Positions 1 to 5,664 of a DNA stretch of 6,845 nt are shown here, piece by piece. A program made the translations under genes and the position numbers. Under the pieces are notes generated by a model. The model saw only the letters and a program-made list of their open reading frames with translations, did not search any database and was not told the origin of the DNA. Origin of the DNA: Deltaproteobacteria bacterium (GTDB lineage: Bacteria > Desulfobacterota > Binatia > UBA9968). Within the stretch, counting starts at the first letter, position 1. Each line of letters opens with the position of its first letter. Where the stretch lies: assembly GCA_005878685.1 (NCBI GenBank), contig VBLN01000139.1, forward strand, positions 1 through 6,845, read 5' to 3'.

Positions 1-581
1 TCGGTTCCTCCTCGACGACGGGTATCGGCGCCTCCGATCCGGCGCACACCTATCCCGCCCTGCTCGCCGAAGAGCTGCGCCGCCGCTGGCCGCCGCTCGC
101 GGTGACCGTGATCAACAAGGACGTCCCCAGCGAGATGGCCTACCAGATGCTGGCGCGCTTCGAGCGCGACGTGCTGCCTTACCACCCGCAGCTCGTCATC
201 TGGCAGACCGGCAGCAACCAGGCGCTCTGGGGTGACATCGAGGGATATGCCGGCACGATCCGCGAGGGGATCAGCCGCCTCAAGGCGGCGGGGACCGACA
301 TCGTGTTGATGGATCCGCAGTTCGCCCCGCGGGTGATCGCGCGGCCCGTGCACCCGCTCATCGTTGATTCCATCGGTGCGGTGGCGAATGACATGAGCGT
401 GGCCGTGTTCCGGAGGTTCGCCGTAATGCAGTACTGGGTATCGAGCGGCCAGTACAAGGTGGAGGACATCATCTCGAGCGACGGCCTGCACATGAACGAC
501 ATGAGCTACGGTTGCATCGCCCGTCTGCTGGCCGATAGCGTAGCGGCCGCGGCCGAGCCCGAGACCCATGGTCGGCGGTGA
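1..581 (+). CDS. SGNH/GDSL-type hydrolase, 5'-truncated
   Basis: The reading frame is open from base 3 to a TGA at 579-581, giving 192 visible codons; the start lies outside the window. The first visible residues are GSSSTTGIGAS. This is the block I nucleophile motif of SGNH hydrolases in its GSSS variant instead of GDSL, with the third visible residue as the probable catalytic serine. It is followed by the typical DPAHTYPALLAEEL helix. Block III is WQTGSNQ (the G-x-N oxyanion residues). Block V is SSDGLHMND, the catalytic D-x-x-H, near the C-terminus. The order and spacing fit a single-domain esterase or lipase-like enzyme of about 200-240 residues, so only the N-terminal export or leader region should be missing. 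The natural substrate cannot be told; family members act on acyl esters of lipids, polysaccharides or small molecules. Codon use is clearly more GC-rich than in the following genes, and there is no obvious functional link to them. Confidence 0.85.
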   Translation, partial: GSSSTTGIGASDPAHTYPALLAEELRRRWPPLAVTVINKDVPSEMAYQMLARFERDVLPYHPQLVIWQTGSNQALWGDIEGYAGTIREGISRLKAAGTDIVLMDPQFAPRVIARPVHPLIVDSIGAVANDMSVAVFRRFAVMQYWVSSGQYKVEDIISSDGLHMNDMSYGCIARLLADSVAAAAEPETHGRR

Positions 582-599
582 AGAAAGGGGCGGAAGAGC

Positions 600-628
600 T
601 TGCAAGATGTAAACTAAGCGATTAGACT
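600..628 (+). promoter_or_regulatory. Candidate sigma70-type promoter for the bolA-grxD cluster
   Basis: TTGCAA (600-605; 4/6 to TTGACA) and TAGACT (623-628; 4/6 to TATAAT) are separated by exactly 17 bases. They lie in the only gap between the upstream hydrolase and bolA. Transcription would begin near 634-636, only 2-4 bases before the ATG at 638. The match is moderate and could be chance. The absence of a Shine-Dalgarno sequence before bolA fits a very short leader. Confidence 0.35.
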
Positions 629-637
629 TTTCTTTAT

Positions 638-895
638 ATGAGTCCAGACGAGATTCAATCCACTCTTGAAAGGGCCCTTTCCGGCTCCACGGTCCGCGTG
701 GACGATTTGACCGGAGGCGGAGATCACTTTCAGGTATGGATTGTCTCACAGTCTTTTGAAGGAAAGAGCCTTGTGGATCAGCACCAGATGGTCTATGGAG
801 TGCTGAGAGACGCGCTAGGCAGCGAACGGATTCATGCTTTGGCTCTGAAGACTTACACGCCGGCCCAGTGGGAGCGTCTTGCATCGCAAAAGTAA
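638..895 (+). CDS. BolA/IbaG-family protein
   Basis: An 85-residue protein with the full BolA fold signature: N-terminal helix (residues 3-14), TGGGDHFQVWIVS (25-37), the conserved helix-turn FEGKSLVDQHQMVY (40-53), and the C-terminal IHALALKTYTPAQW (65-78). The family binds monothiol glutaredoxins and shares a [2Fe-2S] cluster with them. His66 matches the invariant family histidine, and His30 in the variable loop may be the second ligand; there is no cysteine. The GDHFQ and HALALKTYTP wording is closer to the IbaG/YrbA branch than to E. coli BolA itself. The function inferred is a cytosolic Fe-S trafficking or regulatory partner of the glutaredoxin encoded 14 bases downstream. ATG 638 is the first in-frame start after a stop at 623-625. 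No Shine-Dalgarno sequence precedes it, so the start is slightly less certain than the identity. Confidence 0.92.
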   Translation: MSPDEIQSTLERALSGSTVRVDDLTGGGDHFQVWIVSQSFEGKSLVDQHQMVYGVLRDALGSERIHALALKTYTPAQWERLASQK

Positions 896-902
896 AGGGA
901 GG
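894..902 (+). promoter_or_regulatory. Ribosome binding site of the glutaredoxin gene
   Basis: AAAGGGAGG ends seven bases before ATG 910 and begins within the TAA stop of bolA. It decides the start: an in-frame ATG at 868 lies inside bolA, lacks such a site and would add 14 residues foreign to the family. Confidence 0.8.
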
Positions 903-909
903 TTTGATT

Positions 910-1233
910 ATGGCAGATAGTGTAGTTACCAAGATCGATGAGCAGGTGAAGAAGAATAAGGTGATGCTCTACATGAAGGGGACGCCCGATTCTCCCCAGT
1001 GTGGCTTCTCCGCTCACGTGGTCGATATTTTAAAGTCCTATGGCTATCCGTTCCAGACCGAGGATGTTCTGGCGGATCAGCACGTTAGAGAGGGAATCAA
1101 GCATTACTCCAATTGGCCTACGATCCCTCAGATTTTTATCAATGGGAAATTTGTCGGCGGCTGCGATATCGTGCACGAGTTGCATGAGCGGGGAGAGCTT
1201 GAGCCCATGCTCAAGGAAGCCTTTGGGAAGTAG
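910..1233 (+). CDS. grxD: CGFS monothiol glutaredoxin (Grx4/GrxD type)
   Basis: A 107-residue single-domain monothiol glutaredoxin. It carries KGTPDSPQCGFS (residues 23-34) with active-site Cys31, the glutathione-binding segment WPTIPQIFINGKFVGGCDI (69-87), and the C-terminal HELHERGEL helix. Length and motif order match bacterial GrxD. CGFS glutaredoxins have little thiol-disulfide reductase activity. As homodimers, or as heterodimers with BolA proteins, they hold a glutathione-ligated [2Fe-2S] cluster and pass it to apo-proteins in the cytosol. The immediate upstream bolA-family gene, 14 bases away and probably on the same transcript, supports this role directly. The start at ATG 910 is chosen because of its strong ribosome binding site and because the preceding 14 codons are not family-like. 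Base composition is like bolA and unlike the first gene. Confidence 0.95.
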   Translation: MADSVVTKIDEQVKKNKVMLYMKGTPDSPQCGFSAHVVDILKSYGYPFQTEDVLADQHVREGIKHYSNWPTIPQIFINGKFVGGCDIVHELHERGELEPMLKEAFGK

Positions 1234-1259
1234 GACCCCAGCGGAAGGCATCCGTCGCT

Positions 1260-1442
1260 GTGTCCCGTCAAAATGAACTGCACCGCCAGCGCTCTCGGCG
1301 ATGGAAGCTTAGAACATTACGGGAGCGCTACGTCAGCGCCAAAACCGCAGCTGAGAAGGAGCAAATTCTGCAGAAGGTAACGCGGGTCGCTCCTTGCGCG
1401 AGCCGTGAGCAGTTTCTGTCCGCGATCAAGGCGAAAGCATAA
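1260..1442 (+). CDS. Small basic protein of unknown function
   Basis: An open frame of 60 codons starts with GTG, 26 bases after the glutaredoxin stop. A plausible GGAAGG site (1243-1248) sits 11 bases upstream. The N-terminal half is rich in Arg and Lys (RQRSRRWKLRTLRERY, residues 9-24). A short predicted helix with KTAAEKEQILQKVTRVAP follows (28-45). There is one cysteine (Cys46) and a tail ending in AIKAKA. The pattern of an R/K-rich start, LRERY, then an EK-x-x-I-L-x-K-V helix looks like a real charged, alpha-helical protein. Co-directional placement after bolA-grxD suggests co-transcription. I do not recognise a characterised family. RNA or ribosome association is possible from the basic composition but is not shown. 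A spurious frame cannot be excluded. Confidence 0.6.
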   Translation: MSRQNELHRQRSRRWKLRTLRERYVSAKTAAEKEQILQKVTRVAPCASREQFLSAIKAKA

Positions 1443-1448
1443 GTGCCT

Positions 1449-1523
1449 GAGCGGGGCTGTATCCTGCTCGCTCTTCAAACAACCGTCCGGCAACTGAGCT
1501 GTTTCGGATGTCCCGATCCAGCT
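1449..1523. terminator. Convergent intergenic region with two imperfect hairpins, possible terminators
   Basis: Between the last plus-strand gene and the end of the minus-strand operon there are two inverted repeats. The first pairs GAGCGGG (1449-1455) with CCTGCTC (1463-1469), with one G-U pair and a 7-base loop. The second pairs AGCTG (1497-1501) with CAGCT (1519-1523), enclosing TCGG (1504-1507) and CCGA (1513-1516) around a 5-base loop. Neither is followed by a real T-tract on either strand, so they are weak intrinsic terminators at best. Their position between converging genes is the main argument. Confidence 0.3.
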
Positions 1524-1531
1524 TAGCCTTC

Positions 1532-2590
1532 TTACTCTCCCCAGATAGGTTTCACGTTCGTGTCCAGCCATTTTTTTGGATCTTCCAGGAAGAGTTTGTC
1601 TTCGACCGGGATAGAGCGAGTGCCTTTGGGGAAGGCGGTGTCGATCGAAGCCTTCGAGCGGAACCCTTTTCTGGAAGATTCTCTGCCCACTGCATCTAGC
1701 GTGCGCTGGCCCTCGATTGAAATCAGCCATTCCGTCAGGAGCTTCGCGGCGTTTGGATGGGGCGCTTTGGCGTAAATCCCTGCATACCTGGGAAAGACAA
1801 TAGGAGGAGCCGTCTTGGCATAATCGATCGGAGATCCCGTCTCCTTCTCCTCGAGAGTATCGTGGAGCAGCGTCGGCATTCCTATAGCATACTCTCCCGC
1901 GACTAGGAGCCGCATCATGGCGCTGGTACTCTTATGGAGGGGGACATTCAAGGCTTTCAAACCCTGGACAAATTTCGTCCACCTCGCATCGTCTTTCCAC
2001 AACCCCTTAAGTCCCGCCAGCATACTGCTTAACGGACCGGCCCTCATGGGATCATCCAGAGCCACCATGCCTTTATACTTGGCATTGGCGACGTCTTCCC
2101 ATGTCTTGGGTGCATCAGCCGCTTTGAGCTTCTTCGTATTGTAGGACAACGTCTGTATCTGAAGGCTGACGACGGGCATCGTCGGATCATGCAGAATCAG
2201 GAGATTTTTCTGTACCGTTTCATAGGGCATGATGGCGCCCGCCGCTCTGATGACCGGTGGAGCGTTATCGGAAAGGATGGCGTCCACGCTTGGGTTGTTG
2301 GCTTGGAATTCGATCACTACCCTGGTGACGATTTCCGGGTTTCTCCCTTGCCAGTAGCTGGTCTTGATTCCCGGGAAACGCTTGGAGAAGGCCTCCGTGA
2401 TCTTAACCAGGTGCTCCACATCCCAGACCGAGTAGATGATCACGCTTCCTTCCTGTTTGGCCTTTTCGTATAGGCCGGCGCTCACTTTGTTGAACGAGTC
2501 ATCTTCTGCGGACGCCGCTAATGCGGCCCCGCCAAACGCGACAAGCGACAACACAAGAACGGCCGACGCTGTCGAAGTTCTTTTCGCCAT
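1532..2590 (-). CDS. ABC transporter periplasmic substrate-binding protein, AfuA/FbpA-like
   Basis: A 352-residue exported type II periplasmic binding protein. ATG 2590 gives a textbook signal peptide: MAKR, a hydrophobic core to about residue 22, and cleavage at ALA/AS or ASA/ED near 25-28. A ribosome binding site is correctly spaced. The mature part begins with YEKAKQEGSVIIYSVWD (41-57), then EAFSKRFPGIKTSYW (66-80), VDAILSD (102-108), SYNTKKL (149-155), PKTWEDVANAKYKGMVALDDP (161-181) and AAKLLTEWLISIEGQ (281-295). This is the order seen in iron(III), aminoethylphosphonate and related ABC binding proteins. The two-lobe fold would deliver ligand to the fused permease encoded just upstream on the same strand. 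The segment AIGMPTLLHDTLEE (235-248), where FbpA-type proteins carry the ferric-ligand tyrosine pair, has no tyrosines. Iron is therefore doubtful and the substrate is unknown. It is the last gene of the operon, separated from the permease by 140 bases with their own signals. Confidence 0.85.
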   Translation of the reverse strand: MAKRTSTASAVLVLSLVAFGGAALAASAEDDSFNKVSAGLYEKAKQEGSVIIYSVWDVEHLVKITEAFSKRFPGIKTSYWQGRNPEIVTRVVIEFQANNPSVDAILSDNAPPVIRAAGAIMPYETVQKNLLILHDPTMPVVSLQIQTLSYNTKKLKAADAPKTWEDVANAKYKGMVALDDPMRAGPLSSMLAGLKGLWKDDARWTKFVQGLKALNVPLHKSTSAMMRLLVAGEYAIGMPTLLHDTLEEKETGSPIDYAKTAPPIVFPRYAGIYAKAPHPNAAKLLTEWLISIEGQRTLDAVGRESSRKGFRSKASIDTAFPKGTRSIPVEDKLFLEDPKKWLDTNVKPIWGE

Positions 2591-2598
2591 GTCCGTAT

Positions 2599-2605
2599 CT
2601 CCCTT
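2599..2605 (-). promoter_or_regulatory. Ribosome binding site of the downstream binding-protein gene
   Basis: On the minus strand AAGGGAG lies eight bases before ATG 2590. It fixes the start there. An upstream in-frame start at 2665 would put 25 charged residues ahead of the signal peptide. Confidence 0.75.
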
Positions 2606-2670
2606 CAGGTTGAGTTTAGAGTTGCGTTTCATCAGTCTTCGTTTGTCGTTGAACTTTGCAAGCAAGGCAG

Positions 2671-2700
2671 ATTGTACCGGTCAACCTCATCAAGTTTCAA
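2671..2700 (-). promoter_or_regulatory. Candidate internal promoter for the last binding-protein gene
   Basis: Read on the minus strand, TTGAAA (2695-2700; 5/6 to TTGACA) and TACAAT (2671-2676; 5/6 to TATAAT) are 18 bases apart. Transcription would start near 2664, leaving a leader of about 74 bases before ATG 2590. The site lies in the only sizeable gap of the operon, so the second binding protein could be expressed independently or in excess of the membrane subunits. Confidence 0.45.
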
Positions 2701-2706
2701 GCGTCT

Positions 2707-2728
2707 TTATGTCCTCTTGCAGACATAA
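2707..2728 (-). repeat. Perfect 7-bp inverted repeat just after the permease stop codon
   Basis: TTATGTC (2707-2713) and GACATAA (2722-2728) flank an 8-base loop, starting three bases after the permease stop. The stem is AT-rich and is followed on the minus strand by AAAGACGC, not by a T-run. It is therefore not a standard intrinsic terminator. It could be an mRNA-processing or stabilising hairpin, a partial attenuator, or an operator for the adjoining promoter candidate. Confidence 0.4.
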
Positions 2729-2730
2729 GC

Positions 2731-4458
2731 TTACAGGCTGAGTTTGACCTGGAAAACGAACTTCGCCACGGAGACTGCCACAATCAAAATCAGCAGGTAA
2801 ATCACCCCGCCGGCCGCGGCTTCGGCCCATTGGCCTACTCTGAAGTACTCGAAGAGAGTCACGGGCCCGTACTCATGTCCCGGAGCGCTCAGGAGCACGG
2901 CGACGTCGATATTGCGGATCGCCTCGATGAAGATGTAAAAAAAAGCGCCGGCGACGGAGGGCTTCAAGATCGGCAGGGTGATCTTAAAGAACACATGTCT
3001 CCATCTAGCGCCATGGACCCAGGCGGCTTCGTCAAGTTCTCTGTGGATGTTCACAATGGAGCCGGAGGCATTCCTAAGCGCGTAGGGGAAATAGGCCACG
3101 AAAAGTCCCAATCCGAGCGCCCAGAGCGTGTTGTACAGGGGCGTCCCCAGGAAAACGATGACCAGACCCAATGATAGAACCAGGGGCGGAAACGCCAAGG
3201 GAAGCGTTCCGATAAACTCGAAAATCTTCGTGCCGTAGGTCCGGGTCCTGTACATGGTGAATGCCATGACGATTCCCATGAGCACGGTTATCACCGCGAT
3301 CGTCACCGAGAGAGTAAGGGAATTGTACAGGCCGGTGACGAAACTCGGGTGCCTCATCACTCGATAGAAATTTGTCAGCACCATGTTGGCGGGAAACTTC
3401 ATGAAGGTCTCGAAATCGTAATAAGGGATCAAAGAGACGACGATCAATACGAGAAAGGGGATGACGATTCCGACCAGGAAATAGCTGAAGACAACCAGGA
3501 AAGTAACATACTTCCATTTGCCGATGTCGATGGCTTTGACCCGGTAGCCCTTTCCCGTGATGGTGGCATATCTTTCGGAGAAGCGAGTTATCCTGGTGTA
3601 AAACAAGAGCACCAGGATCGACAGGGCGACCAACACCGTGCTGTAGGCCGTCCCCAACCCGGGGTTATAGTCTACGGACATCGCATCGTAGACCCTGCTC
3701 ACGAAGACCTGAATTCCTGCGGGGCTGCCTTGGAGCACGGGAGTCTCGAAGGAACGCAGCCCCCTGAGAAAATTCAATACGAGAGCCGAGAGAAAAGCGG
3801 GTATGGCCAGCGGAAAAGTGATGCGGAGCGCTGTGTGAATGGGCTTGCTCCCCGCGATGTAGGCGCTCTCCTCGAGGGAAGGATCGAATGACAGAAAGAC
3901 CGGCAGAAGGAATAAATATCCCAGGGGAACGCAGGCGAGGCCAAAAACCCATATCATCGCCGCCATGGAAAAGGCGTTGAAGACCGGCCCCTGCACGCCG
4001 AAATATTCTATCAACAGGTTATTCAAAATACCCGCTTTGGGAGCGAGTAAGAGGATCCAGGCGATGTTCTTCATGATGGGGGGCATGAGGATAGGGTAGA
4101 GGGGCATAAGCTCGACCAGCGCCTTGCCTGGCGTGTTTGTCCGGGCCAAGATCCAGGCGAGCAGTCCTCCCAGAACGGTGCCGATCGTGGCAGACCCCGC
4201 GGCGTAGATCAGGGAGTTCCACAGCATGGGGAGGAGTTTGGGGTCGGTGAAGACCCGAACGTAATTTTCGCCGGTCAACCCGACAAAGGTCCCGAGCCGG
4301 GCCGTGGTGAGGCTCCGGGACAATACGATGAGCACCGGCGCGATGATGAGAGATCCTGCGATGATACTGGCGAAAAGCGGGATGAGGGTGCCCTGCTTGT
4401 AGATCAGCTTAACCCATCTCCAGTTAACAGCAGCTTCTGCTGCGATGTCTTTCGCCAT
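2731..4458 (-). CDS. Fused two-domain ABC transporter permease (FbpB/ThiP-like)
   Basis: A 575-residue inner-membrane protein made of two similar permease halves joined head to tail, with about 12 hydrophobic segments in total. Each half has the cytoplasmic EAA loop that docks on the ATPase: LEESAYIAGSKPIHTALRI with TFPLAIP (residues 195-220), and LDEAAWVHGARWRHVFFKI with TLPILKP (475-500). A hydrophilic linker around 288-316 separates the halves. The first segment is at about 24-48 and the last at about 551-570. Such duplicated permeases are typical of iron(III), thiamine and aminoethylphosphonate importers, where one polypeptide replaces the usual permease dimer. ATG 4458 lies six bases after the stop of the ATPase gene and has only a poor Shine-Dalgarno sequence, which suggests translational coupling. 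Together with the ATPase it forms a complete importer core. Substrate specificity cannot be inferred from the permease alone. Confidence 0.92.
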   Translation of the reverse strand: MAKDIAAEAAVNWRWVKLIYKQGTLIPLFASIIAGSLIIAPVLIVLSRSLTTARLGTFVGLTGENYVRVFTDPKLLPMLWNSLIYAAGSATIGTVLGGLLAWILARTNTPGKALVELMPLYPILMPPIMKNIAWILLLAPKAGILNNLLIEYFGVQGPVFNAFSMAAMIWVFGLACVPLGYLFLLPVFLSFDPSLEESAYIAGSKPIHTALRITFPLAIPAFLSALVLNFLRGLRSFETPVLQGSPAGIQVFVSRVYDAMSVDYNPGLGTAYSTVLVALSILVLLFYTRITRFSERYATITGKGYRVKAIDIGKWKYVTFLVVFSYFLVGIVIPFLVLIVVSLIPYYDFETFMKFPANMVLTNFYRVMRHPSFVTGLYNSLTLSVTIAVITVLMGIVMAFTMYRTRTYGTKIFEFIGTLPLAFPPLVLSLGLVIVFLGTPLYNTLWALGLGLFVAYFPYALRNASGSIVNIHRELDEAAWVHGARWRHVFFKITLPILKPSVAGAFFYIFIEAIRNIDVAVLLSAPGHEYGPVTLFEYFRVGQWAEAAAGGVIYLLILIVAVSVAKFVFQVKLSL

Positions 4459-4464
4459 GGTGAC

Positions 4465-5664
4465 TCAGAATTCTGCAAGTCGTGGCGTGGATGGCCGAGG
4501 TTCTGCGATGACGCTGATCGCAGACTTCTCGATGTACAAATAGATCCTCTCTCTTCCATCCTCGATGTGAATCATCGGACAAAGCTTGTGAGAGGTGACG
4601 ACAATTTCCTTGGATCCAACGAGAATGCGGTGGTCTGTCAACCCGCCCCGGTACTCGCGGCTGAGCATGAGCCCTTCGAGCACGTTGCCTTTGTCGTTTA
4701 ATCTTCCGCTGTCGAGCTTGACCTCTGCGGTTCGAATGACCACCTTGCAATCCTGGCCGCTGATGGCGTTTTTTGGTTTTTGGCACATGAGAGTAGCGTT
4801 GTTAAATTCCCGAACTTGAACGAAGCAATCTTCCCCCTCCACCCGAAGGAGTGTCCCATCCACGACGGCGGCTCTACCGATGAAAGAAGCCACAAACTGA
4901 TTGGCAGGGTTGTTGTAGATTTCGTCCGGCGGCGCGTACTGGAGGATTTTGCCTCTGTCCATGACGACGACGGTGTCGGAGATGACAAAGGCCTCTTCTT
5001 GATCGTGAGTCACATAGACCGCGCTGATCCCGACCTGCTTGATCAATTTCCTCAACTCGACTCTCATTTCCTCTCTTAACTTAGCGTCGAGGTTGCTCAG
5101 CGGCTCATCCAGGAGAATGAGTCGAGGCTCCATGACGATGCTCCGGGCCAGAGCCACCCGCTGCTGTTGTCCGCCGCTCAGTTGAGAGGGGTACCGGCCT
5201 TCATAGTCTCTTAAGCCCACTAGCTCCAAGGTCGACTGGACTCTTCTGCGAATCTCATCGGCTGCAAGTTTCTGCAGTTTAAGGCCGAAGGCGACGTTGT
5301 GATGCACGGTCATGTGAGGCCACAAAGCATAATTCTGAACGACAAATACGATCGCTCTGGAGTACGGCGTGACAAAGATTCCCTTGCTGATCGATGTCTG
5401 AGCTTTGTCGGCGATATGAATGGAACCTTCGTCCGGAATTTCGAGACCCGCGATGCATCGCAGCAGAGTGGTTTTGCCGCAGCCTGAAGGTCCCAAAACG
5501 GAGAGGATTCCGCTGTCGAATTCAAAGCTCACATCGTCCAGAGCTCTACTATCTTTGTAGCTCTTGACGTCAATTAGCCTGGCCCAGCACCTCTTTGAGT
5601 TTGGAGAGCACTCCGGGTTCCAGCTTGAAAAGATCGGCGACCATCTTTTCCACGTCCTCGCCAC
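4465..5664 (-). CDS. ABC transporter ATP-binding protein, FbpC/PotA-like with C-terminal TOBE-like region
   Basis: The energy-coupling subunit of the importer. Numbered from GTG 5664, it has an A-loop aromatic Tyr36, Walker A GPSGCGKTT (58-66), Q-loop Gln110 in VVQNYALWPHMTV, signature LSGGQQQRVALAR (162-174), Walker B LILLDE (182-187), D-loop SNLD (190-193) and switch His220 in YVTHDQEEA. All catalytic residues are intact. Residues from about 240 to 399 form a C-terminal regulatory part, with a TOBE-like stretch at NVLEGLMLSREYRGG. This is as in ferric, spermidine and maltose-type ATPases and unlike short ThiQ. The start is problematic. GTG 5664 is the only ATG/GTG/TTG that keeps the first strand and A-loop, but it overlaps the upstream Bug gene by 95 bases and adds about 28 non-family residues. 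Homology suggests a real N-terminus close to 5574-5583, where only rare codons such as ATT exist. The identity is certain; the 5' boundary is not. Confidence 0.9.
   Translation of the reverse strand: MARTWKRWSPIFSSWNPECSPNSKRCWARLIDVKSYKDSRALDDVSFEFDSGILSVLGPSGCGKTTLLRCIAGLEIPDEGSIHIADKAQTSISKGIFVTPYSRAIVFVVQNYALWPHMTVHHNVAFGLKLQKLAADEIRRRVQSTLELVGLRDYEGRYPSQLSGGQQQRVALARSIVMEPRLILLDEPLSNLDAKLREEMRVELRKLIKQVGISAVYVTHDQEEAFVISDTVVVMDRGKILQYAPPDEIYNNPANQFVASFIGRAAVVDGTLLRVEGEDCFVQVREFNNATLMCQKPKNAISGQDCKVVIRTAEVKLDSGRLNDKGNVLEGLMLSREYRGGLTDHRILVGSKEIVVTSHKLCPMIHIEDGRERIYLYIEKSAISVIAEPRPSTPRLAEF

Noticed and set aside
868..909. Longer glutaredoxin starting at ATG 868 inside bolA
   Set aside because: The extra 14 residues are not family-like, and ATG 910 has a strong, well-spaced ribosome binding site.
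1317..1730. Minus-strand open frame of 137 codons crossing the convergent junction
   Set aside because: It runs antisense to the small basic gene and out of frame through the binding-protein gene. Composition is Arg/Pro/Gly-rich as in shadow frames, with no recognisable motif.
2591..2665. Longer start for the downstream binding protein at 2665
   Set aside because: It would place 25 charged residues before a clear signal peptide, and ATG 2590 has a good ribosome binding site.
2707..2728. Intrinsic terminator ending the operon after the permease
   Set aside because: The stem is AT-rich and no T-run follows on the minus strand, so efficient termination is unlikely.
2656..3174. Plus-strand open frame of 172 codons opposite the permease
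   Set aside because: It lies antisense to a well-supported membrane protein. Its charged, low-complexity residues mirror hydrophobic codons and show no family motif.
3349..3891. Plus-strand open frame of 180 codons opposite the permease
   Set aside because: Antisense shadow of the transmembrane segments, rich in Asp, Glu, Gln and Gly as expected from reversed hydrophobic codons.
1532..5664. Thiamine importer (ThiBPQ) because of the fused permease
   Set aside because: The ATPase has a long C-terminal TOBE-like region that ThiQ lacks, and no thiamine riboswitch pattern is visible upstream.
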